NCBI RefSeq assembly: GCF_011046485.1 | Contig: NZ_CP049256.1 | Location: forward strand, 1,054,001 to 1,118,000 | Origin: Microbacterium sp. 4R-513 | GTDB taxonomy: Bacteria; Actinomycetota; Actinomycetes; Actinomycetales; Microbacteriaceae | DNA: 64,000 nucleotides | Direction: 5' to 3' | Shown: piece after piece, positions 35,378 to 43,187 of the stretch | How positions within the stretch are numbered: the stretch's first letter is position 1 | How the letters are laid out: each line of letters starts with the position of its first letter | The notes under the pieces: generated by a model | Told to the model about the DNA's origin: nothing | The model's input: only the letters and a program-made list of their open reading frames with translations | The model's database searches: none | Position numbers and translations under genes: made by a program

Positions 35378-36082
35378 TCAAGAGGCGGGCACCCACACGC
35401 GGTGGGTCCCTACGACGTCGAAGCCGGCGACGAGCGCACGCTCCAGGTCGGGGCCCCGCTCGTATCCCACGACTGGGCGCCTCGGGTGGAGTCGGCCGAC
35501 CGCGGCGAGCAATCCGAGCCAGTCCGAGTCGGTGCCAGGAGACTCCCACACGTTCGAGAGCCCCACGACGTCGCCACTTCCGAGCTCATGCGTCACGGCG
35601 CCGCCGATGAGACCCCCGCCCGCGCGCCTCGCGAGGACTCGGAAGCGGGGATGCCGCAGCACGGTGTCGGGCAGAACCCCGACGTAGTCGTGCCGTTCGC
35701 TCCAGCCGTGCAGGTCGCGTGGATCGGAGAGTTCGCTCCACCCGTCGGCGAGACCCGGTTCCGGGGCTGCGCGGTGGATCCACCGCGCCTCGAAGAGCTG
35801 GTCGAACCCGTGTCCCGCGAGGTCGAGGTCGGCGAAGCAGTCCGCGATGCCACCGCCCGGGAGTCCGGCTCGCTGACGGGTTCTGACTGCCTCTGCCGCG
35901 GCATCCGCATCGATGTCGGGCCGGAGTGCGAGCACGGTCGAGTGAAACGGCGGCACCGGGCCATCGGCCACCCAGAGCGCGTCGGTCACGGTGACCGGCA
36001 CGCCGTGCAGCGCCATCACGTCGTCGTACCAACTCCGACTCGCGGCGACCGCGGCGGCAAGCCGGGAATCGACAGGCGTCAT
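35378..36082 (-). CDS. GNAT-fold-like hypothetical protein
   Basis: A 234-residue protein. The C-terminal region (GGAVTHELGSGDVVGLSNVW, then ALVAGFDVVGTHRVWV) looks like the beta4-alpha3 and beta6-beta7 parts of a GNAT acetyltransferase, but the acetyl-CoA loop Q/R-x-x-G-x-G/A is not clear. Start by the weak leaderless-type spacing (GAGACT, six bases). Assignment is tentative. Confidence 0.5.
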   Translation of the reverse strand: MTPVDSRLAAAVAASRSWYDDVMALHGVPVTVTDALWVADGPVPPFHSTVLALRPDIDADAAAEAVRTRQRAGLPGGGIADCFADLDLAGHGFDQLFEARWIHRAAPEPGLADGWSELSDPRDLHGWSERHDYVGVLPDTVLRHPRFRVLARRAGGGLIGGAVTHELGSGDVVGLSNVWESPGTDSDWLGLLAAVGRLHPRRPVVGYERGPDLERALVAGFDVVGTHRVWVPAS

Positions 36083-36256
36083 GTGCCCAGTCTCGTCCGC
36101 GGAAAGGCGAGGACGCGGCCGTCGTCCACGATGTCGGCAACGGGTTCGCTTCCCGGAAACGTGCGGGGCTTCTTCGAGTCAGGACAAGATGCGTCCTAGA
36201 TGCCGTCTAGCGTTCCCAACAGCACGGCAACACCGCTCGAAAGGATGCAGAGAAGC

Positions 36257-36778
36257 ATGGACAGCGAGACCTACAAGCCGGCGGGCTACACGAGCGTCGC
36301 GCCCTGGATCGTCACCGATGACACCGGCGCGCTGCTCGACTTCATCACGGACGTGCTCGGCGGTGAGGAACTCGCCCGCGTCAGCACCGAAGACGGCGCG
36401 ATCGGCCACGGCGAGATCCGGGTCGGCGACACGGTGCTGCTTGCCTTCGACCGGCGACCCGACTGGCCCGTCATGCCGAGCGTCCTGAGGGTGTGGGTCG
36501 ACGACCCCGACACCACCTTCGCGAAGGCCACCGCCGCGGGCGCCACAGTCGTGACTGAGCTCGCAGACAGCGCCTTCGGTCAGCGCGGCGGGCGGATCAA
36601 AGACCCGTTCGGCAACATCTGGTGGGTGGTCAGCCAGAGCGAGCAGGTTGTGGAGGATGTGATGTGGCAGCGACTGCAGCAACCCGAGTACGCCCAGCAG
36701 ATGCGGATCGCGCAAGAGACCCTCGACGCCGAGTTGAGCGGCCGGGCCGAGGGGCGCAGCAGCACCCCCATGCGCTGA
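36257..36778 (+). CDS. VOC family protein (PhnB/glyoxalase-like)
   Basis: A 173-residue vicinal-oxygen-chelate protein with two paired beta-alpha-beta units: SVAPWIVTDDTGALLDFITDVLGGEE then VLRVWVDDPDTTFAKATAAG, and QRGGRIKDPFGNIWWV. The C-terminal 40 residues are helical. A putative role is binding-type resistance or an isomerase reaction. The ATG at 36257 is preferred for the family N-terminus MDSETYKPAGY. Confidence 0.8.
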   Translation: MDSETYKPAGYTSVAPWIVTDDTGALLDFITDVLGGEELARVSTEDGAIGHGEIRVGDTVLLAFDRRPDWPVMPSVLRVWVDDPDTTFAKATAAGATVVTELADSAFGQRGGRIKDPFGNIWWVVSQSEQVVEDVMWQRLQQPEYAQQMRIAQETLDAELSGRAEGRSSTPMR

Positions 36779-36870
36779 CAGAAGACCAGGCGGGCCCACT
36801 TCGAGCGGGCCTTTCCGACGAGCAGCGACAGGGGCAAGGAATGGTCGCGGAGCCCGCAGGACAGAGGCCG

Positions 36871-36876
36871 TATGCT
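36871..36876 (+). promoter_or_regulatory. -10 box (TATGCT) ahead of the marR leader ORF
   Basis: TATGCT ends seven bases before an ATG at 36884 that begins an eight-codon ORF overlapping marR. Confidence 0.45.
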
Positions 36877-36883
36877 TCATCGC

Positions 36884-36907
36884 ATGACGGACCCGACGCC
36901 CGTATGA
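36884..36907 (+). CDS. Seven-residue leader ORF overlapping marR
   Basis: ATG 36884 reads MTDPTPV and stops at TGA 36905-36907, overlapping the marR ATG (ATGA). It is placed correctly for leaderless translation from the TATGCT box, so it could deliver ribosomes to marR, which has no ribosome site of its own. It may instead show that marR's start is misassigned. Confidence 0.4.
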   Translation: MTDPTPV

Positions 36908-37347
36908 CCGCCGAGCACCCGCCGCGCATCCTCTATCAGGTGAAGCAGGTTGAAATGGCAGTCCGGGGGCGGCTGGATGCGGTCGTCCGTCCGCACGGGA
37001 TAACGGTCGCCCAGTACACCGCTCTGACGGTGCTCGAGCAGCATCCGGGCATGAGTAGTGCCCAGCTCGCGCGGCATTCATTCGTCTCGGCGCAGGCGAT
37101 GGAGGGGATCGTGCGCGCCCTTCATGAGGCGGGGCTCATCGACCGCGTTCGCGACGACGACAACCGTCGCCGCATGACGATCTCCCTGACACCGGCCGGG
37201 GTCGCGCTCCTGGCAGCGTGCCGCGCCGACGTCGACCGAATCGAGGCCGAGGCGTTCGCCGGCCTCACCGCAGTCGAGCGCGTCACACTCGGCCGCTGGC
37301 TGCAAGACGCCCGGCACGCGCTGGAGGCCCCGGCATCCATTGACTAA
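36904..37347 (+). CDS. MarR family transcriptional regulator
   Basis: A 147-residue winged-helix repressor. Recognition region SSAQLARHSFVSAQAMEGIVRALHEAGLI, wing RVRDDDNRRRMTISLTPAG, then a helical dimer region. The stop lies inside the -35 of the next gene's promoter, which carries a TATCA-N7-TGATA dyad, so MarR probably controls the downstream hydrolase. Confidence 0.85.
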   Translation: MTAEHPPRILYQVKQVEMAVRGRLDAVVRPHGITVAQYTALTVLEQHPGMSSAQLARHSFVSAQAMEGIVRALHEAGLIDRVRDDDNRRRMTISLTPAGVALLAACRADVDRIEAEAFAGLTAVERVTLGRWLQDARHALEAPASID

Positions 37348-37367
37348 CTATCAGGAAAGTTGATAAT
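37340..37367 (+). promoter_or_regulatory. Promoter and MarR-size operator of the secreted hydrolase
   Basis: -35 TTGACT (37340-37345), a 16-base spacer and -10 GATAAT (37362-37367). The inverted repeat TATCA-N7-TGATA (37349-37365) lies between them. Confidence 0.6.
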
Positions 37368-37432
37368 TGGTCCCAGTGCTGTCGAGGCAGACGGCGCCAT
37401 CTGTCGACGATGACAATGGAAGGACCATCCCC

Positions 37433-38797
37433 ATGTCTCCACGCGTTCGCATCCGTTCGCTGGCGGTCGCCGCTGTTGCGGGCACCGCCCTCTCGGTCGC
37501 CCTGGTGGCTCCGCCGGCGATGGCCGACGCCGGCGCCGACTACTCCGGCTCCCTCCCCAACGGCACGACCTGGCTTGCCTCAGTGCCTTCGGACTGGAAC
37601 GGCACCGTGATGCTCTACAGCCACGGCTACCGCCCGTCATTCGTACCGGGCAACCCGGCGTCGGTCGCGCCGAACGATGCCACGAAGGCGCTGCTGCTCG
37701 AACGCGGCTACGCCCTCGTGGGCTCGTCGTACGCGGCGAGCGGCTGGGCGGTTCCGACGGCGGTCGACGACCAGCTGCAGTCGCTCGACGCGATGCTCGA
37801 TCAGACCGGGCTCGAGCCCGACCACGTCCTGGCCTACGGCACGTCGATGGGCGGTCTGGTCACCGGGCGCATCGCCGAGTCGGCCAGTGATGTCATCGAG
37901 GGTGCCATGCCCACCTGCGGGCTGATGGAAGGTGCCGTCGACCTGAACAACTACCAGCTCGACGGGTCGCACGCGATCGAGCAACTGCTCGCCGGCCAGG
38001 ATCTGAAGATCGAGGGCTACGCGTCGCTGAACGAGGCGTTCGCAACGTCGGCTGCTCTGAGCGCTGCGGTGCAGGAGGGGCAGAAGACGCCCGAAGGCCG
38101 CGCCCGCGTAGCGCTCGCCGCGGCGCTGTTCCACCTCTCCGACGGCGTGCCCATCGCGGAGGCGACGAAGGACACCGCTGTGCAGCAGGAATCGCTGTAC
38201 AACCAGCTGCTCGGAACCATCGGATTCGTCACCCCCGGTCGCTTCGACATCGAAGCGACGGCCGGCGGAAACGCGACATGGAACGTCGGGGTGGACTACG
38301 GCAAGCTGTTCGCGCATTCAGAGGATCGCGCCCTCGTCGCCGAGCTCTACCGTGAGGCCGGGCTCGACCTCAAGGCCGACCTGGCGACACTGACGCAGAC
38401 CGCCGACATCGCGGCCGACCCGGGATCCGTCGAGACCCTCCGCGCGTCGTCCACTCTCACCGGCGACCTGCAGATGCCCGTGGTCAGCATGCACACCCTC
38501 GACGATGTGCTGGCACCCGTGCAGGTCGAGCAGGAGTACGCCGAGGACGTTCGGGCGGCGCACGACACCAACCTGCTGCGGCAGTTCTTCGTCGATCACG
38601 TCGGACACTGCAACTTCACGCCGGCCGAGATCGCGGCAGGGATCGAGGTGCTCCAGCAGCGGGTGGAATCCGGGCACTGGTCGGCCAGCTCGGCGACGGT
38701 CATGAACCGGCTCGCCGCGTCGCTCGACGACAGTGGTTCGGCATTCGTATCGACCCAGCCCGGCGAGTTCCTCGGCGACCGCGAGGGGCGCCACTGA
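37433..38797 (+). CDS. Secreted alpha/beta hydrolase
   Basis: A 454-residue protein with a signal peptide (RSLAVAAVAGTALSVALVAPPAMA, cleavage after AMA about residue 30). The mature part is an alpha/beta hydrolase with a nucleophile elbow GTSMGG, a late acid region (MHTLDDVLAPVQ) and His in FVDHVGHCNFTP. It would be an extracellular esterase or peptidase of unknown substrate. The ATG at 37433 follows GGAAGGA. It ends at a 15-bp terminator. Confidence 0.8.
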   Translation: MSPRVRIRSLAVAAVAGTALSVALVAPPAMADAGADYSGSLPNGTTWLASVPSDWNGTVMLYSHGYRPSFVPGNPASVAPNDATKALLLERGYALVGSSYAASGWAVPTAVDDQLQSLDAMLDQTGLEPDHVLAYGTSMGGLVTGRIAESASDVIEGAMPTCGLMEGAVDLNNYQLDGSHAIEQLLAGQDLKIEGYASLNEAFATSAALSAAVQEGQKTPEGRARVALAAALFHLSDGVPIAEATKDTAVQQESLYNQLLGTIGFVTPGRFDIEATAGGNATWNVGVDYGKLFAHSEDRALVAELYREAGLDLKADLATLTQTADIAADPGSVETLRASSTLTGDLQMPVVSMHTLDDVLAPVQVEQEYAEDVRAAHDTNLLRQFFVDHVGHCNFTPAEIAAGIEVLQQRVESGHWSASSATVMNRLAASLDDSGSAFVSTQPGEFLGDREGRH

Positions 38798-38814
38798 CGG
38801 CATCCGCTTCACCC

Positions 38815-38851
38815 GGGGCGCGGCATCCATTCGAGGTGGATGCCGCGCCCC
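38815..38851 (+). terminator. Hairpin terminator of the hydrolase gene
   Basis: A perfect 15-bp stem (38815-38829 with 38837-38851) and a seven-base loop; the arms carry GGCATCC/GGATGCC. Confidence 0.8.
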
Positions 38852-38899
38852 CGCGCTGTTGACCCTCGCCCGGCGAGAATCAATCGCAGGTGTGGCCTA

Positions 38900-39271
38900 T
38901 CAGCCTCGAGCCGGCAACTGCTGAAGCGTCCACCTGTTGCCGTCTGGATCGTTGAAGGTCACGAAGCGCCCCCAATCCTGCTCGTCGACACCGCTTGCCT
39001 CGACGCCCGCGTCGCGCAGCTGAGCGAGAGCGGCGTCCGCGTCTGAGACGACAACCTGGATATTGTCCAGGCCGCCAGGCTCCATCCTGCTGCCCAGTCC
39101 CGTGCCGATCGCGATAGAGCACGCGGAGCCGGGAGGCGTCAGTTGCACGAATCGCAGGCCTTCGTACGGTTCCGCGTCGTGATCCGCATGGAAACCGATG
39201 CCGGTATAGAAGTCCTTGGCGCGGTCCACATCCGACACGGGCACGAAGATCAGCTCGATCTTCCAATCCAT
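38900..39271 (-). CDS. VOC family protein
   Basis: A 123-residue glyoxalase/bleomycin-resistance-like protein (IELIFVPVSDVDRAKDFYTGIGF, then NIQVVVSDADAALAQLRDAG, then FVTFNDPDGNRWTLQQLP). The final DPDGN is a typical VOC metal-side turn. The ATG at 39271 has GGAGAGG six bases upstream. The substrate is unknown. Confidence 0.85.
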   Translation of the reverse strand: MDWKIELIFVPVSDVDRAKDFYTGIGFHADHDAEPYEGLRFVQLTPPGSACSIAIGTGLGSRMEPGGLDNIQVVVSDADAALAQLRDAGVEASGVDEQDWGRFVTFNDPDGNRWTLQQLPARG

Positions 39272-39668
39272 GGTCATCCTCTCCGTCGGGGTTGCCGCCC
39301 CAGAGTACGGCCGGCCTCAGACAGAACGCATCGACCGCGCACATGCATGGCTCGCCGAGCGCTCCCATCTGAGCGGGTCATCATGCATCGACATCGAAGA
39401 CGACCACCTGTTCTGCCAAGTGAGAGATCAGGTGTGCAACGGGTGCATGCGCCGGATGCGGCAAATAGTCGTCTCGAGCTGAACTGCTCGAGAAGTAAGC
39501 GAAATGTCTGAGGTCCGCGAGCCTCCGCAGCTCTCCGTGCCCGGGCAAGGAGCCGAACGCCCGGACGCTATCTGCTCTCACGCGATCCGCAAGCGGACTC
39601 CGCCCGCATGCCATCCGTCCGGGCGCTCGACGGGATTTGGAGTGGCTGCGCGCACCCGCGGCCGACCC
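39272..39668. other. Intergenic region without recognised gene
   Basis: About 400 bases. A forward frame ending at 39482 contains a Cys-rich stretch (CIDIEDDHLFCQVRDQVCNGC) but has no credible start or ribosome site. Nothing is recognised on either strand. Confidence 0.3.
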
Positions 39669-40383
39669 TCAGTTCTGGGGTAGATGTAGAACGATCGCGG
39701 CAGGCATGCGCTTGACGATGAAGCGGACGAACGGTCTTGCCAGGGCCGCAGCCTCCGTCGGACCGATGATGCGTGGGGAGACCGTCGAATGAGTGGCGCC
39801 CTTCCAGGTGACGTCGGCCGAGGTCGCCGCCACGACGTTGCGCGCCCAATTGGTGTCCCGTCCCCACGGCAGACCGATCAGCACATCAGTCGGCGACATC
39901 GTGGGCACGATGGCCACCGGAGTGGCGTAGTCCGTGCCGCTCTTGCGTCCGCGATGGTGCACGACGGCCCACAGCGGAAAGCCGCGGCGACCTGCGAGCG
40001 CCGTCGCGATCGGCTGTGTCGCCTTCACCAGGGCGAGCGGCGGGCGTCCCGAACGGCCGCCCCGTGCTCCCCGCAGACCCCGGCCGCCAGACAGCACGCT
40101 ACCGAAGTGAACCGCAAGCACCGTGGCCATCGCTATCGCACCGATCGCGGCTCCGACCGCTTCTCCGCGCGTCCGGATGCCGCGGCGCAGAAGCAGCGCG
40201 CCTGTTGTCGCGTTCGCCGCACTCCACGCGACATTCACCACGGGGGACGACATACCCACGCCGGGCGGATCGGAGAACGGACTGGGGAACGGTCTCCCCC
40301 TGCACACCGTTTACTCCGTGCGGAACGGCGTTGACCACGAGCGCAGCCCCCACGATGGTCCTCGCGACCGTCCTTGCCGACAC
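39669..40383 (-). CDS. Membrane domain plus F420-dependent nitroreductase-like (DDN) domain (frameshifted in this sequence)
   Basis: About 238 codons. The N-terminal part (MSARTVARTIVGAALVVNAV, then HGVNGVQGRPFPSPFSDPPG) and two further hydrophobic helices form a small membrane domain. The C-terminal part (LWAVVHHRGRKSGTDYATPVAIVP, then GLPWGRDTNWARNVVAATSADV) matches deazaflavin-dependent nitroreductases. One extra base in C5 40296-40300 separates the N-terminus; with four, all joins. The GTG at 40383 is backed by a TAGAGT box six bases upstream. Whether membrane and DDN parts are one protein or two is uncertain. Confidence 0.6.
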
Positions 40384-40389
40384 GGCCTC

Positions 40390-40395
40390 ACTCTA
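40390..40395 (-). promoter_or_regulatory. Leaderless -10 box (TAGAGT)
   Basis: TAGAGT on the minus strand, six bases before the GTG at 40383. It supports that start and thereby the frameshift downstream. Confidence 0.45.
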
Positions 40396-40442
40396 CGACG
40401 CGCTGCCCGCCTGCGGATCCCGCGGTGGCGCATCGGGATGCC

Positions 40443-40448
40443 TAGCCT
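40443..40448 (+). promoter_or_regulatory. Leaderless -10 box (TAGCCT)
   Basis: TAGCCT ends seven bases before the GTG at 40456. Confidence 0.4.
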
Positions 40449-40455
40449 GAAGGGT

Positions 40456-40596
40456 GTGAAGGATCGTGAGCCAGAGCCGTGGGTGTGCCCGACCTGCGGC
40501 GACCCTCTGAAATTCGAGATCCTCGACGACGAGAAGTTCCTGGTCGCTTGGTCTTGCGTCAACTGCGGATTGATCCGCACGACCGAGCCGGCATAG
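40456..40596 (+). CDS. Small zinc-ribbon-like protein (46 residues)
   Basis: The frame reads VKDREPEPWVCPTCGDPLKF and continues to WSCVNCGLIRTTEPA. The CPTCG and CVNCG pairs, 24 residues apart, suit a zinc ribbon. The GTG at 40456 is supported by a leaderless -10; an ATG six codons earlier is possible. It is divergent from the DDN-like gene. A nucleic-acid or protein-binding role is only a guess. Confidence 0.5.
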   Translation: MKDREPEPWVCPTCGDPLKFEILDDEKFLVAWSCVNCGLIRTTEPA

Positions 40597-41101
40597 CTCT
40601 CATCGCGGTCAGCAGCGTCCGCTGCCCGAGCCCTTCCAGCTCGGAAACAGCCACGGCAAGTTTCGTGGCGTCGCGCAAAGAAGACACCTTGAACAGGGTC
40701 GGTGGGCTCATAGCGGCTTCCGCCGAGACTGAGCGCGACGCCCTTCGGTGACTTCGTCAGCGATGTCGCAGGCATCCCGCACCGACCGGGCGAGCCGGTC
40801 GAGCTTGGTGACGACGAGTGTGTCGCCTTTCCGCACGGCGGCCAGCGCCTCCCGCAGCCCGGGGCGGGAGCGGTTGGTTCCGGTCAGTCCGTGATCGACG
40901 TAGATGTTCGCATCGAGAACTCCGAACCGCAGCAGTGCATCGCGTCGCGCGGTCCCACCCGTGCTCACGAGCCGCACCCGGTTCGGATCGACTTGCGGGC
41001 ATTTGCGAGCATGAGGGTCGATGCGAGCGGCTGAGGTCGAATGTCGCATCGGCTCGCTAGCGTCTGTCGCGTTACGACCGTTCAGGGAAGAGGAGACCTC
41101 A
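40597..41101. other. Gene-poor stretch with recombinase remnant
   Basis: About 500 bases with no intact gene. It contains the serine recombinase remnant (40695-40977) and, upstream of the 41102 gene, a GAGGAG ribosome site. No other feature is recognised. Confidence 0.4.
40695..40977 (-). pseudogene. Serine recombinase (resolvase/invertase) remnant
   Basis: Reading down the minus strand: VRLVSTGGTARRDALLRFGV, then IYVDHGLTGTNRSRPGLREA, LAAVRKGDTLVVTKLDRLAR, SVRDACDIADEVT, and in another frame GVALSLGGSRYEPTDPV. This is the resolvase catalytic domain, but the GYAR of the GYARVST start and a few residues after TGGTA are missing in frame, a frameshift follows DIADEVT, and the E-helix and DNA-binding domain are absent. 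It is a decayed mobile-element gene. Confidence 0.8.
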
Positions 41102-41752
41102 ATGGCCGAACCGATCAGCGCCAAACAGTTCCATGAGGAGGAGGGAACAGGTGGGTGGCACGTGCTGTACGGGGGCGCGCAAACCGTGTTTCGGACGCCC
41201 TCATTCGCCGCGGGCGTGGAGTTCATCCGGCGCATCGCACTCGTGACGCAAGCGGTGGGTCGAGAACCAGACATCGACCTCAGGCCGGAGGCCGTGGTAG
41301 TTCGTACCGCCTCAACGCTGCGCGGGAGACTGGACACTGCCGACGTCGAACTGGTGCGGCATGTCTCCGCCATCGCCGCCGAACTCGGGCTCGTGCCCGA
41401 CCCATCTCAGTTGCACACGATTCAGATCGCCATCGCGGAGGCAGAGGGAGTGAGCACACGGGACTTCTGGGTCGCGGCGCTCGGTTACCAGTCGCTCGGC
41501 GGACTGGTCGTTGACCCGCTACGCCGGGGACCGCGGATGTGGTTCGACGAGATCGCCGCCCCGGGACGTGGCCGCACCCATATCGACATCGCACTGCCGA
41601 ACGATCGTGCCGAGGAGCGTGTCGCGGCAGTGATCGAAGCCGGAGGACGACTGGCGGATGACTCGCACGCACCCGACTGGTGGACGCTCGCATCGCCCGA
41701 CAATCACGGTGTCGACATCGCCGCATGGGGGGACGTCGACCACGGGACCTGA
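41102..41752 (+). CDS. Pterin-4a-carbinolamine dehydratase-like domain fused to a VOC domain
   Basis: 216 residues. Residues 1-100 align in style with 4a-hydroxytetrahydrobiopterin dehydratase (AKQFHEEEGTGGWHVLYGGA, then AGVEFIRRIALVTQAVGREPDIDLRPEAVVVR). Residues about 105-212 are a VOC unit (IQIAIAEAEGVSTRDFWVAALGY, then GRTHIDIALPNDRAEERVAAVIEAGG, then ASPDNHGVDIAAW). The ATG follows GAGGAG at seven bases. The dehydratase His motif is only partly conserved, so activity is uncertain. Confidence 0.7.
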   Translation: MAEPISAKQFHEEEGTGGWHVLYGGAQTVFRTPSFAAGVEFIRRIALVTQAVGREPDIDLRPEAVVVRTASTLRGRLDTADVELVRHVSAIAAELGLVPDPSQLHTIQIAIAEAEGVSTRDFWVAALGYQSLGGLVVDPLRRGPRMWFDEIAAPGRGRTHIDIALPNDRAEERVAAVIEAGGRLADDSHAPDWWTLASPDNHGVDIAAWGDVDHGT

Positions 41753-41868
41753 TCGCTCACCGATTGAAGCGGCGCCTCCCACCGCAAGGTTCGTGACGAT
41801 CCTCTTGCGGGCTGTGCCCATAAGCGGGCCGATCGGATGCCTCGGTCGCTCGCAACGGGATGAGTCAG

Positions 41869-41902
41869 TGCCCCTCGCGATCCGTGCGGGTCAGGAGGGG
41901 CA
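41869..41902. terminator. Weak hairpin between convergent genes
   Basis: An 8-bp stem TGCCCCTC/GAGGGGCA (41869-41876, 41895-41902) with an 18-base loop, between the PCD-VOC gene and the S1-like gene. Confidence 0.35.
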
Positions 41903-41931
41903 GTGAGCGTATCTCGCTTGTTATGAGTCGG

Positions 41932-42132
41932 TCAGGCTAGAGTCGCGCTGAATCGGCGTGCGGCCGGGTCGAACTCGACGACACCTACACGCACGACATC
42001 GCCGATATCAGCGCCCGATCCGCGGACGAGGCCCGGGACTCCAGCGGCCGTCTCGACGAACATGCCGAACGGCTTCACGGCCGTGATGGTGACGGCGATC
42101 TCGTCGCCGGAACTCAAGAGGGTTTCTGTCAC
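41932..42132 (-). CDS. Small S1-like RNA-binding domain protein
   Basis: About 66 residues forming a single OB/S1 domain (GDEIAVTITAVKPFGMFVETA then GVPGLVRG and IGDVVRVGVVEFDPAARRFSATL). The GTG at 42132 is preferred because GAGAGGGG precedes it at useful spacing; the GTG at 42141 touches that site. It may bind RNA or ssDNA, like single-domain S1 proteins. Confidence 0.65.
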   Translation of the reverse strand: MTETLLSSGDEIAVTITAVKPFGMFVETAAGVPGLVRGSGADIGDVVRVGVVEFDPAARRFSATLA

Positions 42133-42349
42133 GTGGCTCACCCCCTCTCTTCAATTGGGGTGACTCCGTACAGGCCGGCCCGCAACCGTCCTGCCGTTCC
42201 TTTCGTCGCGACCGGGTACGAGCCGGATCAAGCCCGGACGTCACCGCGACATCGTAAATCCCGCGTAGCGTGACACGCGCGATGAAGACCACACTCGCGG
42301 CGCCATCCGCGATCCATATCCGGCCGGCGAACGCTGAATGGACGTTTGC

Positions 42350-42369
42350 GGGCTCATCCCGATCGAGGG
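42350..42369 (+). repeat. 20-bp direct repeat, left copy
   Basis: GGGCTCATCCCGATCGAGGG; the right copy at 43188-43207 differs at one base. The two bound an 838-bp-period segment holding two gene remnants and a VOC gene. Confidence 0.6.
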
Positions 42370-42399
42370 TGTGGGTGCGGTCTGAAGCCGCCTGTCTCG

Positions 42400-42518
42400 G
42401 GCACGTCGTCGTAGGCCGCGCGCCGGCCCCGCAGCCGGGCCGCCGGCACCCCCGGGGGGCGGCTGAGCAGCTGGTGGTGGATCCGACGTACGTCGGCGGC
42501 GATCCGCTCGATCGGAGG
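42400..42518 (-). pseudogene. Remnant of a conserved actinobacterial hypothetical protein
   Basis: The minus strand reads PIERIAADVRRIHHQLLSRP then PGVPAARLRGRRAAYDDV. This resembles a conserved actinobacterial protein of the PIERIAADLRRL...PPGTPMARR...AYDDVL type. Only about 40 codons survive before unrelated sequence. Confidence 0.45.
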
Positions 42519-42520
42519 GC

Positions 42521-42750
42521 CGGCTGGTCACCCCACCCTTGGCGGCCCTCGCGGCGAGTCGCCTCCGCCCGGGGGCGTGTGGCGGCTGGCCACCGACTGG
42601 GCCGATTACGCCGAGCAGGTGGTGCGAGTGCTCGATGCCGAGCCCGGCCTTCGAGGTGGCGTGGTCGATCGCTGGGCCGAGCGGCCGGTGACGAGGTTCG
42701 AGCGCAAGGGGACTGCCGCCGGCCGCGGCATCGCCCACCGGGTGCAGCGC
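42521..42750 (+). pseudogene. tRNA (guanine-N7)-methyltransferase (TrmB) C-terminal remnant
   Basis: The plus strand reads RLVTPPLAALAASRLRPG, then after a one-base shift in the G5 run at 42571-42575 VWRLATDWADYAEQVVRVLD, and later WAERPVTRFERKGTAAGRGI. This is the TrmB C-terminal domain (LATDWADYA and TRFERKG are diagnostic). The SAM-binding N-terminal domain is absent. Confidence 0.7.
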
Positions 42751-42762
42751 GGATCGGGTAGG

Positions 42763-43173
42763 TCAGCCGCCCCCGGCGATGTTGACCAGCCACGAGGTCC
42801 CGAACCGGTCGACGCACATCCCGAACTCGTCGCCCCACGGCTGGGTGGCCAGCTCGACCATCACGGTCCCTCCGTCCGACAGTGCCTGCCAGTAGCCGCG
42901 CAGTTCCTCGGCGTCGTCCCCGCCGAGGCTGACCGCGAGGTTGTTCCCGGGCCGCAACGTCTCGCCCGGCAGCATGTCGGCGGCCATCAGCGTGAGGCCA
43001 GACGCTGTTTCCAGCTGGCCGTGCATGACCTGGTCGCCGATGCCGTGGTCGTCGGTGCCGAAGTCGCCGAAGTGATTGATCGTGAGATCGCCGCCGAAAA
43101 CGTCCCGGTAGAACGCGAGGGCGGCCGAGGCATCACCCGCGAAACTGAGGTAGGGGTTCAGTCGAGTGGTCAT
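42763..43173 (-). CDS. VOC family protein (PhnB-like)
   Basis: A 136-residue PhnB/DUF1338-style VOC protein: LNPYLSFAGDASAALAFYRDVFGG, MHGQLETASGLTLMAAD and WGDEFGMCVDRFGTSWLVNI. It lies inside the direct-repeat-bounded segment with the two remnants and so may have arrived with them. The ATG lacks a strong ribosome site. The substrate is unknown. Confidence 0.8.
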   Translation of the reverse strand: MTTRLNPYLSFAGDASAALAFYRDVFGGDLTINHFGDFGTDDHGIGDQVMHGQLETASGLTLMAADMLPGETLRPGNNLAVSLGGDDAEELRGYWQALSDGGTVMVELATQPWGDEFGMCVDRFGTSWLVNIAGGG

Positions 43174-43187
43174 GGGCCGATGCTAGA

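Larger units (their letters stand above)
42133..42762. other. Mosaic region without intact gene
   Basis: About 630 bases. The left part (42142-42349) shows nothing recognisable. The right part lies inside a direct-repeat-bounded segment and carries two remnants of foreign-looking genes (42400-42518 minus and 42521-42750 plus). Confidence 0.5.

Noticed and set aside
39216..39482. Plus-strand ORF with a Cys-rich C-terminus
   Set aside because: Its start lies inside the antisense of a VOC gene and no ribosome site or leaderless box precedes the Cys-rich part.
40559..40711. Minus-strand 50-codon ORF (MSPPTLFKVSSLRDATKLAV start) with a weak GGAAG site
   Set aside because: It overlaps the resolvase remnant and the 3' end of the zinc-ribbon gene, and its sequence is not recognised. 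It could be a real small gene, but evidence is too thin.
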